Source of the DNA: Fontisphaera persica
Lineage (GTDB): Bacteria > Verrucomicrobiota > Verrucomicrobiia > Limisphaerales > Fontisphaeraceae
Reading direction: 5' to 3'
Assembly: GCF_024832785.1 (NCBI RefSeq)
Contig: NZ_CP116615.1
Coordinates: forward strand, 2,976,001 to 3,040,000
Length of the DNA: 64,000 nt
In this document: in pieces, positions 27,571 to 36,444 of the stretch
How positions within the stretch are numbered: position 1 is the first letter of the stretch
How the letters are laid out: every line of letters starts with the position of its first letter
Notes under the pieces: model-generated
The model's database searches: none
What the model was told of the DNA's origin: nothing
The model's input: the letters and a program-made list of their open reading frames with translations, nothing else
Position numbers and translations under genes: made by a program

Positions 27571-28851
27571 TTATTTGACCTCCAGGCACACGCCTTCCAC
27601 CGTGCTGCGGAGGTATAGACGTCCGTTGCTCAGCGCGGGGGTGGTCCAGCACTTGCCCGTGACCGCCTTGTAGCGCGCCAACTCTTTGTAACCCTCCGGC
27701 GCAGGCTCCACGAGGACCACCTGTCCATCATCCGCCAGGGCCACCAGCTTGTTGCCGGCCAGAATAATGTGGCCAGCGCCAAAACCGGGCTGCTCCCACT
27801 TGATTTGCCCGGTCTTCACGTCCACGCACTTCAAGGGGCCGCGGCCGTACTGCTTGAAGCTGAACATGCCATAAAGATGGCCGTCTTTATAAACCGGCGT
27901 GCTCCAGTGATTGGCCACCTTGGTATCGCCGGGCACCTGCCAGAGGGGGACGGCTTTGAGTTGGCTGCCCTCTTTGGTGATGCGGCAGGCGCCGCCACCC
28001 ACGCCATAGCCGGCCGAGCAATAAACAATGTCATCGCACACCACTGGAGATGCCGCGGTGGAAACGTTGAACTTGTAGGGGAACCGCCACAACTCGCGGC
28101 CATCCACCACGGAGACGGAGACCAGGCCGCTTTGCATGAAGTAGATGATTTGGCGGACGCCGTGAATCGTAGCCACCACCGGCGTGGCATGGGTAATGCG
28201 CTCGTTGCCCGTTTTCCAAAGCAGTTGGCCGGTGTTTTTATGGAAGGCCAGCATGGAAGCGCCCGGCCCACCGCCAGCCACATACACAAAGTCGCCGTCC
28301 ACCACCGGGGACATGGCGCTTTTCCAGCCAATGTTGCGTCCCTGAAACTCCTTGAGGATATCTTTGCTCCAGACTTTTTTGCCCGTGGCGGCGTCCACAC
28401 AGCTCAACACCAAATCCTGCGAGAAAACATAGACGCGGTTGCCGCTGACGGCGGGGGTTGAGCGGGGGCCGTCGCCGCCCCGATTGTCAGGGGCGCCGTC
28501 GTCGCCGCCCCGGTCATACACGGCCGGGCCAATGTCAAACCGCCAGAGTGCTTTGCCGGTGTTGGCGTCCATGGCCACCAACTGCTCCATCGCCCCGCCC
28601 TGTCCCTCCCCCACAATCTGGGTGTACACCCGGCCACCCGCCACGGAAAAGGAGCTGAAACCACGCGGCGTGGGGACTTTCCAGATTTGCTTCGGGCCGC
28701 TGGCTGGCCACGGCGTCAGGGTTTCAGCCGTAATGCCATTGCCGAAGGGTCCGCGATAAGCCGGCCAGTCGGCGGCGGAAAGCGCAGCAGCCGCAAACAA
28801 CAACGCGAGTGAGAGGGAGGTTGAGCCAATTTTATGGGTGTAGTGCATCAT
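27571..28851 (-). CDS. exported PQQ-type beta-propeller protein
   Basis: A 426-residue protein with a signal peptide (LSLALLFAAAALSAADW) followed by a PQQ-like propeller built of Trp-containing blades: DWPAYRGP, ANTGKALWRFD, AATGKKVWSKD, KNTGQLLWKTG, DGRELWRFPYK, KTGQIKWEQPG. No c-type heme motif or PQQ dehydrogenase active-site signature is seen, so an enzymatic role is not supported. Such proteins may act as binding scaffolds in the periplasm. Confidence 0.82.
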   Translation of the reverse strand: MMHYTHKIGSTSLSLALLFAAAALSAADWPAYRGPFGNGITAETLTPWPASGPKQIWKVPTPRGFSSFSVAGGRVYTQIVGEGQGGAMEQLVAMDANTGKALWRFDIGPAVYDRGGDDGAPDNRGGDGPRSTPAVSGNRVYVFSQDLVLSCVDAATGKKVWSKDILKEFQGRNIGWKSAMSPVVDGDFVYVAGGGPGASMLAFHKNTGQLLWKTGNERITHATPVVATIHGVRQIIYFMQSGLVSVSVVDGRELWRFPYKFNVSTAASPVVCDDIVYCSAGYGVGGGACRITKEGSQLKAVPLWQVPGDTKVANHWSTPVYKDGHLYGMFSFKQYGRGPLKCVDVKTGQIKWEQPGFGAGHIILAGNKLVALADDGQVVLVEPAPEGYKELARYKAVTGKCWTTPALSNGRLYLRSTVEGVCLEVK

Positions 28852-28920
28852 ACCTAGTCTACATAAAGTTACTGCGTTGGACGCTGCCGGCGCCAGTATT
28901 CTTCACCACGGCGGGCTAAA

Positions 28921-29697
28921 CTAAATGCCCAGGCGCTCGCAAAATTCCTGCGCCAGCACCTCATAGGCGGCGGCCCCGGCACTGTATTTGTCGTAATGGA
29001 TGATGGGCTTGCCAAAACTGGGGGCCTCGGCCAGCCGGGTGGTGCGGGGGATGACCGTGTCGAAAACGATGGAGCCAAAGTGCTGGCGGACTTCGCCCTC
29101 GACTTGCTTGGAGAGATTGGTGCGGGCGTCAAACATGGTCATGACCACGCCAAAGAGATGCAGGCGCGGGTTGACGCCGGTGTCGCGGAGCTGATTGATG
29201 ATGCGGGTGAGGCTGGAAATGCCTTCCAAGGCGTAATACTCGCATTGCAGGGGCACCACCAGCCCATCGGCGGCGGCAAAAGCATTCAGAGTCAACACGG
29301 CCAGCGAGGGAGGGCAATCAATCAACACCACCTGGTAATGGTTGGCCGCCTGGATGGGTTCGAGCGCCAGGGCGAGGCGATGCAGGTGTTGCTCGGCTCG
29401 AATCAGCTCCACATCCGCCCCGCACAAATCCATCTCGCTGGGAATGGCATCGAGCCGCTCAAAAGGGGTGCGCTTGATTTTCTCGGTCAGCGAGCCTTGC
29501 CCCAGCAGAGGCCCATAGGCGCTGCCGCCGGGTTCTTTTTCCAGCCCCACGCCGCTGGTGGCGTTGGCCTGGGGGTCCAAATCCAACAGCAACACGCGCC
29601 GCCCTTGCGCGGCCACGCAAGCGGCCAGGTTCACGGCCGTGGTGGTTTTCCCCACGCCGCCTTTCTGGTTGGCCACGGCTATGACTTTCGTCGCCAC
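28921..29697 (-). CDS. parA: ParA/Soj-family ATPase
   Basis: A 258-residue ParA-type ATPase with the deviant Walker A motif (QKGGVGKTTTAVN, about residues 11-23), LLDLDPQANATSG and a Walker B-like LIDCPPSLAVLT. Family members drive chromosome or plasmid partition together with ParB and parS. The start is GTG. No parB gene or parS-like site was found beside it; the neighbours are a PQQ propeller and a small unknown gene. It may be the chromosomal ParA split from its partner or a ParA-like positioning protein. Confidence 0.88.
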   Translation of the reverse strand: MATKVIAVANQKGGVGKTTTAVNLAACVAAQGRRVLLLDLDPQANATSGVGLEKEPGGSAYGPLLGQGSLTEKIKRTPFERLDAIPSEMDLCGADVELIRAEQHLHRLALALEPIQAANHYQVVLIDCPPSLAVLTLNAFAAADGLVVPLQCEYYALEGISSLTRIINQLRDTGVNPRLHLFGVVMTMFDARTNLSKQVEGEVRQHFGSIVFDTVIPRTTRLAEAPSFGKPIIHYDKYSAGAAAYEVLAQEFCERLGI

Positions 29698-29903
29698 GCC
29701 GCTGATTTACGGGAAAGCGCGGCGCGAGGACAGCAAAAAATTGCCCGCAACGGACGGGGCGCGCCGGCGGCGCTGATTGGCCGGCGCCTGGTTCAAGATT
29801 CTCGCCGTGCCGGGGCGACGCCAGGGAGCATGGGCCTCTTCCCCTGCCCTGCTTTTCCTGAGCGCAAAACTGCGCCGGAAAAAATGGGGCCACCGCGCGC
29901 TGG

Positions 29904-30179
29904 TCAAACCCCCTGAAAACGCTGCACCAGCCGGTCATTGACGAAAACCAGATAGCGGCTGGAAATCAGCCATTGGCGATGTTTTTCAATGCGCACGCGC
30001 AGCTTTTCCAAACCGTCAAGGTCCAGCTCATGGGCTTCTTTGACCGGCTCAGAGAAAAGGCGCACCCGTTTTTTAATTTCCCGTCCATTGGCCCGGATGA
30101 CGGTCAGGCCGAGCAGTTGGTTGAAATAGAACTCGACTTGTTGCCGGGCCACTTCTCCCACTTCAATCGCAAAGCGCAT
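29904..30179 (-). CDS. small conserved hypothetical protein
   Basis: A 91-residue charged protein starting at an ATG behind AGGAAAA. It has alternating hydrophobic and charged segments (VGEVARQQVEFYFNQLLGL, GREIKKRVRLFSEPVKEAHEL, LEKLRVRIEKHRQWL) and ends in SSRYLVFVNDRLVQRF. There are no Cys residues, signal peptide or membrane segment. The function is unknown. It lies between parA and the DUF2723 gene on the same strand, about 200 bp from each. Confidence 0.55.
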   Translation of the reverse strand: MRFAIEVGEVARQQVEFYFNQLLGLTVIRANGREIKKRVRLFSEPVKEAHELDLDGLEKLRVRIEKHRQWLISSRYLVFVNDRLVQRFQGV

Positions 30180-30310
30180 AGTTTTTCCTGATGGCCAACG
30201 CCCCGGTAACAGGCGTCCACCTGGAAAAACAGCAGGCCGTTTGCCAACCCTTGGTACGGGTGGGAAAGCGTGCTTTCAGGTCAGTTTTGGCGGGTTTTTA
30301 TGGCGCTGGG

Positions 30311-30340
30311 GCCGCCCCATTGTCTGCAAACCGGGGCGGC
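30311..30340. other. 8-bp hairpin downstream of the DUF2723 gene
   Basis: GCCGCCCC pairs with GGGGCGGC across 14 bases. On the plus strand a run of six T residues follows 7 bases later; on the minus strand, which carries the genes, no T-tract follows. It may help end the 4-kb transcript, but this is weakly supported. Confidence 0.3.
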
Positions 30341-30388
30341 ATGCCCGTTTTTTGGACAAGTTGCGTCCAGCGCAAAAGACACCCGGAG

Positions 30389-33300
30389 TTACTTCCCGGA
30401 AATGATTTTGAGAAAGTCCGGATGGCTGCGCAGGTTGTGGAAGCGGCCGTCCCCCAGAATTTCCTCGCGGAAATTTTTCGTATTGGGGTTGGTGGCGCGC
30501 GCCTGCTGGTTAAGCTCCATCGCCCGCTGCAAATGGGTCAGGGCCTCGGTATTTTTGCCCTGCAACGCCTGGACCCCCGCCAGGTCATAAAAGACTTCCG
30601 CGGTATTGCTGGCCACCTTGCTCATGCGCAGCAGAGTCTGCTCCAGCAACGGCACCTGGTTGAGCTGCATGAACGCCGTGGCCAGCGCCGCCAGCTCGTT
30701 GGTGTTCAGGCTGGGCTGCATCAGGGAGGTGGCCAGCGCATTCACCGCCTTGTTGGTGTCATTGGCGAGCAGATACACCTGGGCCAGGGAGAAGGCGTTG
30801 CTCACGGTGGGGTTCACCAAAAAGTTTTTCTCCAGCTCGCTCACGCGCAACAAGTTTTCATTGGCCTTGCGGATTTCCCGCAACCGGTTCACCAAATCCG
30901 CCACTTGGGGGTTGCCGGGGTCCAGCTTGCGGCAGGTCTCGGCGATGAGCAGCGCATCGTCAATGCGCGCCGGATTCTCGTGGAGATTGGCCAGCAACAG
31001 GTTGATGTAGCGAAACACGGCTTCCGGGCTGTAAGGGCAAAAGGCCAGCGCCTGTTTGAAGGCAAACTCCGCCTCCTTCATCAGCCGCCGGCGCTGGGCC
31101 GGAGTTTTGGGCCGGTACTCCGGGGGGGTGTCGGCGGAATTGGACAGCCGCCACGCATAGACGCCGGCAATCGAGCTGCGCAGTTTGCTGAAGGCTTTTT
31201 GCGCGTTGTCGTCGCGGATGAATTTGCGGTCGCCGGTGAATTTGCTGTAGTCGCGATGCAAATAGACGTCCTCGGCGAATTTGCAGATGTTGGAAATGGG
31301 CGTGTCGTAGGTGATCCAATTGCCAATGAGCCGCTCGGAGTAGTGCGCCCAAAACTCATGGTCCAGCTCCAGTTGGCGCTCGGTCAAATCCGGCATCGGC
31401 GTGCGGTTGATGCGCATGATGATGCCGTACGGCTCCAGGTACGGATACATCCATTGCAGCGGAAAGCTTTCCTCCACGTAGAATTCGTGGGTGGGATTCT
31501 TGTCAAAAATCACCTTGGCCAGCAGGGCGTTGATGGACATCACCGCCACCTGGCCGGACACCTGCACGCGGCCCCCTTCAATGCGCACATCTTCGCCGGG
31601 GCGAATCTGGCCGCTTTGCATGCGGCGCTGCACATCATCCAAATACTCGGAAAAGCACCGCTGGGAGTCCTCGACGGAAGGCGTGTGGATTTCCCGGTCG
31701 GGATAAACCCCGCCCAGGCTCGGCGCAATTTCCTTGGGATAAGCCTCCTCCAACAGGAGCCGGTTCAGGCGGATGCGCGTGTGGCTCTTGGGCTGCTGGG
31801 CAATGAAGGCCTTGGTGGTTTCCTTCAGCGTGACGCCGGCAAACCGGTTGGAATCGTAGAGGATTCCGCCTTCCAGGACGCGATTCAAATCGGCCGCGAG
31901 GGCCTTGGCCAGGGCCGGGCCGGGTGTGCCCAGCAGACTCTGAGTTTGCGCGCTCAACTGGGCCAGGAGGTATTTGGAAACACCCGCCGGCTCGCCGCCG
32001 GTCTGGATTTTTCTGGCCAGTCCGGCCAGGTCGGTGAAATGTTCGGGTTGGAAGTAGGAGCTGCCGACGCGCCGGCGTTTTTCCACCCGATCGCCCAAAT
32101 TCAGGAAAAAGGCATCCACCGGCCGCATCATTTTCGCCAGGAGATTCGTGCGGTTCTGCTGGACATCAGCCGTGCTCCGGAACAATTCCTGGAAAAATGG
32201 CGGGTCCACCTGGGCGCTGCGGTTGTAATGTGCGCGGATGTAGTTGAGGTAAGTGCCGTCGGCCAGCGCGTTTTGCGTGATCAGGTACACATCCCGCCGG
32301 TCAAACACCGGATCGCGCGGCTTGTATTTGGCGTCAATGAAACTTTCGCAGAAAATCATGTAGGTGGGATTGAAACGGCCCGGGTCCGTGCCGCCAAACA
32401 GCACGGCGTCGCGGGCCATCTCCGGATACACCAGTTTGCCGGCCTTGAGGAGTTCGGCCCGTTCTTTGGCGTCATAACTCCACTCGCCTTTGGCGTTTTT
32501 GAACGGCGGGGTGAACATGTCATGCCCGAACCAGTAGCCGAACAAGTGGCCGCGCTGCTCGTTGTCCTCCCAGTGGGAGAGGATGCTCTTGATGGGCATC
32601 AGGGCAAACACCGCGAGCACCAGCGGCATGCAGACGCGCGCGCGGAACACGCCCAGGGTAATCAGCCCCAGCACCGCCAGCACCAGGCTGTACACGGCGG
32701 TAAAACGGACCAGCGGGCTTTTGTTGGGGATGGCCATCCAGTCGTAAAACCAGCTTTCCGGGTCAATGACGGTTTTTTCGGTGTCGCCAAATGTGCCCAG
32801 CACCACATACAACGCGATGCCGGTGGCGGCGCCCACCCCGAAGAGCAGCGGCATGCGCCAGCGCTGATAATCCGTCAATAACAACGCCGCCAGGATGGCC
32901 AGGCCGTAGCCGATGAACATGGAAACCACCACGTGCGAGGAGGTGAAAAACACGCGGTTCAATTCGCGGCTCTGGCGGTCCGTCCCCGGATTGAGCATGA
33001 TCATGAGCAACACCGCCAGACATAGATAAATGGCCGTGAGGCCAATCACCCAGGCCCGCTCGCGTTTTTGCATCTTCTTGAGAAACGCCAGCGGGACCAG
33101 CCCGATGACCAGATAAACAAAGGTGAACTCATTGACCATGCCGCCAGTGTAATCCCACATCTGCCGGATGAAGCGCAGCGGGTTGGTGAAGATGTTGGTG
33201 GGGTTGGTCTTTTCATACTGGCCGCGGGTGAAGGCATGCCAGAAACCATCCTCCGTGCGCGGGTAGCCCCAGTTGAGCGGCGGATTGGTCATGGAGGTGA

Positions 33301-34513
33301 TGGGCATGAACAAATAGAGGGAGGCGCCCACAAAGAAGAGCGCCCCGCCCAGCAGGACGACCCAGATTTGCTTGTACTGCTCCAGCTTGAGGAAGGCATG
33401 TATCCCCAGAGCAACCACGGCCATGAAGACCATGAGTTTCATGAACACCACGGTGGCGCGATGCTCCTGCTGCCAGATCAGTGATTCCTTGCCATTGGCA
33501 TACACCACGGCCAGCGCCACGAAGAAGGCCAGAAACAGACCATCGCGCACGAAATAATAAGTTTCTGTCTTGAACAGCAGCCATACATACGCCACCAGGG
33601 AGGCCAGGCCCACCATCAGGAAAATGGCATAGACCATGTTGATCTGGCCGGGCGGCGAATCAAAGGTGGAGAGGCAGCCCCGGGCTTTGAGAATCAGGCC
33701 GCCCACAAACAACAGCACGTTGCCCAGCATCAAGTCGCGCCCCAGCTTGGGTTTGGCAAAGATGATGGCCACCTGAATGCCCATCGCCGCCAGAATCAGC
33801 GTTTGATGGTTGGTGAAACAAATGCCAAACATGAAAAACGCCAGATACAAGTAGCGGTTTTGATTGGGCGCATAGGTCCACCGCAGCAAAAACACCAGCA
33901 CGGCGGTGAGCGAAAGCACGCTCAGCGAATACACCTCCACTATCACCGACTGGCTCCACATGAAGCCATTGAATCCCATGACCAGCGCCGCCACAAAGCC
34001 GGTGAACAAACAGATGTAATTTTCCCAGCGCCGGTCAATGTTGCGCAGGCTTTCGAGACTCTCAATCATCATGCTGCTGCCACGGGAGACCATCAAGCCA
34101 ATCAACCCGCAGGCCAGCGCCCCGGCAAAGGCGCTCGAAACCGCCACCCGGTAGGCAATGTTGGAAACCGGCAGCAGCTCGGTGAACAGCCAGGTGTAGA
34201 TGGTCCAGACGGGATAACCGGGCGGATGCGGCACGCCGGCATAATAGGAGGCCACCGCCAGCTCGCCGGAATCCTCCAAGGTCACATCCGGCGCCAGCGT
34301 GTACAGGTATCCGGCAAACACCACCAAAAAGGTCAGTCCCAGCGTAATCCAGTCCACCGGCCGAAACAACGGCGGCACCGGCGCCACCGGCGCGGGCGCG
34401 GGCGTGCCCCGCGACTCCGGAGCTTTAGCCAGCTTGGTCTTGGCCACCGGCTGCGCCGGGCTGGCACCCTCGTTTTTTCCCCCGGCTGGCTTGGTCGGTT
34501 TTTCGGTACTCAT
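30389..34513 (-). CDS. DUF2723 membrane protein with TPR-like C-terminus (GT-C type transferase)
   Basis: A protein of about 1374 residues. After a Pro/Ala/Lys-rich cytoplasmic leader, residues 60-700 hold a dozen or more membrane helices with the DUF2723 signature near the start (LAPDVTLEDSGELAVASYYAGVPH split by loops; key residues are the Asp-Ser and Glu of EDSGE). DUF2723 proteins are related to GT-C protein O-mannosyltransferases. A large soluble region and a helical repeat region (about 1150-1374, EAEFAFKQALAFCPYSPEAV and similar) follow. The ATG at 34513 has a GGAAA ribosome site. It starts 13 bp after the M56 gene, so it likely belongs to the blaI operon. Confidence 0.78.
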   Translation of the reverse strand: MSTEKPTKPAGGKNEGASPAQPVAKTKLAKAPESRGTPAPAPVAPVPPLFRPVDWITLGLTFLVVFAGYLYTLAPDVTLEDSGELAVASYYAGVPHPPGYPVWTIYTWLFTELLPVSNIAYRVAVSSAFAGALACGLIGLMVSRGSSMMIESLESLRNIDRRWENYICLFTGFVAALVMGFNGFMWSQSVIVEVYSLSVLSLTAVLVFLLRWTYAPNQNRYLYLAFFMFGICFTNHQTLILAAMGIQVAIIFAKPKLGRDLMLGNVLLFVGGLILKARGCLSTFDSPPGQINMVYAIFLMVGLASLVAYVWLLFKTETYYFVRDGLFLAFFVALAVVYANGKESLIWQQEHRATVVFMKLMVFMAVVALGIHAFLKLEQYKQIWVVLLGGALFFVGASLYLFMPITSMTNPPLNWGYPRTEDGFWHAFTRGQYEKTNPTNIFTNPLRFIRQMWDYTGGMVNEFTFVYLVIGLVPLAFLKKMQKRERAWVIGLTAIYLCLAVLLMIMLNPGTDRQSRELNRVFFTSSHVVVSMFIGYGLAILAALLLTDYQRWRMPLLFGVGAATGIALYVVLGTFGDTEKTVIDPESWFYDWMAIPNKSPLVRFTAVYSLVLAVLGLITLGVFRARVCMPLVLAVFALMPIKSILSHWEDNEQRGHLFGYWFGHDMFTPPFKNAKGEWSYDAKERAELLKAGKLVYPEMARDAVLFGGTDPGRFNPTYMIFCESFIDAKYKPRDPVFDRRDVYLITQNALADGTYLNYIRAHYNRSAQVDPPFFQELFRSTADVQQNRTNLLAKMMRPVDAFFLNLGDRVEKRRRVGSSYFQPEHFTDLAGLARKIQTGGEPAGVSKYLLAQLSAQTQSLLGTPGPALAKALAADLNRVLEGGILYDSNRFAGVTLKETTKAFIAQQPKSHTRIRLNRLLLEEAYPKEIAPSLGGVYPDREIHTPSVEDSQRCFSEYLDDVQRRMQSGQIRPGEDVRIEGGRVQVSGQVAVMSINALLAKVIFDKNPTHEFYVEESFPLQWMYPYLEPYGIIMRINRTPMPDLTERQLELDHEFWAHYSERLIGNWITYDTPISNICKFAEDVYLHRDYSKFTGDRKFIRDDNAQKAFSKLRSSIAGVYAWRLSNSADTPPEYRPKTPAQRRRLMKEAEFAFKQALAFCPYSPEAVFRYINLLLANLHENPARIDDALLIAETCRKLDPGNPQVADLVNRLREIRKANENLLRVSELEKNFLVNPTVSNAFSLAQVYLLANDTNKAVNALATSLMQPSLNTNELAALATAFMQLNQVPLLEQTLLRMSKVASNTAEVFYDLAGVQALQGKNTEALTHLQRAMELNQQARATNPNTKNFREEILGDGRFHNLRSHPDFLKIISGK

Positions 34514-34526
34514 ATTGGCATTTCCA

Positions 34527-35801
34527 TCAAACCTTGGGCCATGGCCCTGAACAGACAATACAAGCGGTTAGACTGCGAGAGAAGGGCTGGCTTTGTCCAA
34601 TAGAAAAGTGCGCGCCGGCCGGCGTCCGCAACGTGGCAGAAGGCCCGGCGGCCAGTCGGCTCGGATAGACAAGCCGCAACGAAGGCGCCTCATGGCCACC
34701 TGCCCCCGGCGTATTGGCGGCCTGGGCTTTGGCCCCAAAGAAAAACAAAATGGCTGCCAGATAAAGAAAGATGATTCCGACTGCGGGCAACAGGCGCAGA
34801 TTCTGGCGGGGACGGTTCGTCAACAGCGCCTCAATCCGGCGCGCCAACGTGGAGGGACGGGCCGCAGGCAGGGCCGCCGCCCGGGCGGGCAGCGCCAGCC
34901 TTCCGGCCATTTGCAGCAAAAACTGCGCGTATTCACTGGGCCGCACCCCGGCGCGCAGCACCCAATCATCACAGGCCTGTTCCCGCTCCTGGCGCAAGTG
35001 GCGGCAGGCCAGCCAGACCAGGGGGTTGAACCAGAAAACCGCGCGCAACAGGCTGGCAAAACCGTGGGTCAAGCTGTCCCAGCGCTGGATATGGGCCAGC
35101 TCATGCCGCAACATCATGCGCAACTGGCTGGCCGGCCAGCGCAGGGCTTCCCGGGGCAGCAATATCACCGGATGCCAATGTCCCCAGGTCATCGGCATGA
35201 CGGGCAGCGGACTCAACAACAACGTGGGGCGCCTCCGCAAACGCACCGCCGCACACTCGGCACGCAATAATGCGAGAAGCGAGGGCTCCTCGCAAACCGC
35301 GGCCTCGCGCGCCAGTTGCCAGCGCTGCCAGCGGCCCAAGGCCAGATGGGCCAGCAACAGGCCAAACCCCGCCAGCCACGTCCATGGCAGCCACGGTCGC
35401 CGCGACGTCGCCCCAGCAGGCACCGGCGACACCGCCCGGGCAGCCAGCAGGGAAGCCGGCGGCTGGAGGGCCGATGACGGGGATGCGCCCGTCTGGAGGT
35501 GAGCTGCGTTGGTCTGGCCGGCAAAGGTAAGAGTAATGACCCAGTTGGTGACGGGATTTTCAAAACCGGCCCATTCGGGAGTTTTCAGCGGCAGGGGCAC
35601 CTCTGGGGCCAGGGGCAGCAGCAGCAGGCTGCCCAGGCCCATCAGCCAGATAAAATGCCGCACCGCCGCCGCCCCGCGTTTCAGCAGAGCGAGGGTCAGG
35701 GCCACCACCAACAAGAGCAGGAAGCCGTTGACGGCAGCCCCCAGGAGTTGCACCTCCCATCCTTCAGGGCCAGTCCACGCCAGGTCGGTCGTCGTGTTCA
35801 T
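34527..35801 (-). CDS. M56 family (BlaR1/MecR1-like) membrane metalloprotease
   Basis: A 424-residue protein with N-terminal helices (VNGFLLLLVVALTLALL, FIWLMGLGSLLLLPLA), a large loop, and an M56 zinc protease domain: PVILLPREAL, LRHELAHIQRWDSL with the HExxH motif, FWFNPLVW, and REQACDDWVL with the third ligand region. In BlaR1 systems the protease cleaves the BlaI repressor on signal. Here the part after the last membrane helix (FLYLAAILFFFGAKA) is only about 65 residues and has no penicillin-binding sensor domain, so the signal is not a beta-lactam detected in the usual way. It is 60 bp downstream of blaI. Confidence 0.85.
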   Translation of the reverse strand: MNTTTDLAWTGPEGWEVQLLGAAVNGFLLLLVVALTLALLKRGAAAVRHFIWLMGLGSLLLLPLAPEVPLPLKTPEWAGFENPVTNWVITLTFAGQTNAAHLQTGASPSSALQPPASLLAARAVSPVPAGATSRRPWLPWTWLAGFGLLLAHLALGRWQRWQLAREAAVCEEPSLLALLRAECAAVRLRRRPTLLLSPLPVMPMTWGHWHPVILLPREALRWPASQLRMMLRHELAHIQRWDSLTHGFASLLRAVFWFNPLVWLACRHLRQEREQACDDWVLRAGVRPSEYAQFLLQMAGRLALPARAAALPAARPSTLARRIEALLTNRPRQNLRLLPAVGIIFLYLAAILFFFGAKAQAANTPGAGGHEAPSLRLVYPSRLAAGPSATLRTPAGAHFSIGQSQPFSRSLTACIVCSGPWPKV

Positions 35802-35861
35802 GGGGTTTCCTTGCGTTGCAGGGCCAGGCGCCCGCGCCAGCAGTCCGTTTGTCCCCAGCCG

Positions 35862-36245
35862 CTAACGCCCCTCCTTTCTGGCCTTGGCAATGAGTTTGCG
35901 CAGCCGGCGCCGGTCCGCCTCGCCCAGCGGCGTCTCGGAGACTTCCAACAGCGCCTCCACCGCCTCATCCACCGCCCCGCCAAAGAAAGTGTCCAGCACC
36001 CGCTTGAGCGCCGAGCGGCTGGCCTGGTTGCGCGGTTCGACGGGCATGAACACATAGCGCAACCCCTCTCGTTCGTGGCGCACATACCCCTTGATTTCCA
36101 GGATGCGCAGGAGGGCGCGCACCGCGGAGTAACTGGGCGCGTCCGGCAGGGCGGCATGGACCTCAGCCGCGGGGACGCGGCCGCGGGCATGCAGGATGTC
36201 CATGATTTGGCGCTCACGGCGGCTGAGCTGTGTTTCCCAAGTCAT
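35862..36245 (-). CDS. BlaI/MecI/CopY family repressor
   Basis: A 127-residue winged-helix repressor: LSRRERQIMDILHARGRVPAAEV, then YSAVRALLRILEIKGYV and HEREGLRYVFMP, and a helical dimerisation tail (LDTFFGGAVDEAVEALLEV). It represses until cleaved by the partner M56 protease. Two 16-bp palindromes with identical half sites lie directly upstream (36253 and 36295), the closer one 8 bp from the start codon, indicating autoregulation of blaI, the M56 gene and probably the DUF2723 gene. Confidence 0.9.
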   Translation of the reverse strand: MTWETQLSRRERQIMDILHARGRVPAAEVHAALPDAPSYSAVRALLRILEIKGYVRHEREGLRYVFMPVEPRNQASRSALKRVLDTFFGGAVDEAVEALLEVSETPLGEADRRRLRKLIAKARKEGR

Positions 36246-36252
36246 GCGTAGG

Positions 36253-36268
36253 TGCTAAATATTTAGCA
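36253..36268. promoter_or_regulatory. proximal operator of blaI
   Basis: A perfect 16-bp palindrome, TGCTAAATATTTAGCA, ending 8 bp upstream of the blaI start codon on the minus strand. It shares both half sites with the palindrome at 36295. Confidence 0.75.
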
Positions 36269-36294
36269 TCACCGCTGGCGTGTCAACCCGGTTT

Positions 36295-36310
36295 TGCTAA
36301 TTTTTTAGCA
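36295..36310. promoter_or_regulatory. distal operator of blaI
   Basis: TGCTAATTTTTTAGCA, with half sites TGCTAA and TTAGCA identical to the proximal box. The boxes start 42 bp apart, four helical turns, so two dimers would bind the same DNA face. Confidence 0.75.
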
Positions 36311-36444
36311 CCCACCCGCCCACCGGGAAAAGGTTTGCTTTTTCGCCGCGCCCGCTCTTAAGTAGTGCAGGTACACATGGCCGGCTTGTTGTGCCACTGG
36401 CGTGACCGCCGGCGGTGCGCGCAGGCAATTGATTCGCACACGCA

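Noticed and set aside
30191-32881. 896-codon open frame on the plus strand
   Set aside because: It lies antisense to the DUF2723 gene; the protein is rich in His, Gln, Ala and Gly in the pattern produced by reading GC-rich codons backwards, with no domain. The long plus-strand frames at 40084-42444 and 60731-62701 and the minus-strand frame at 15679-17307 were rejected for the same reason.
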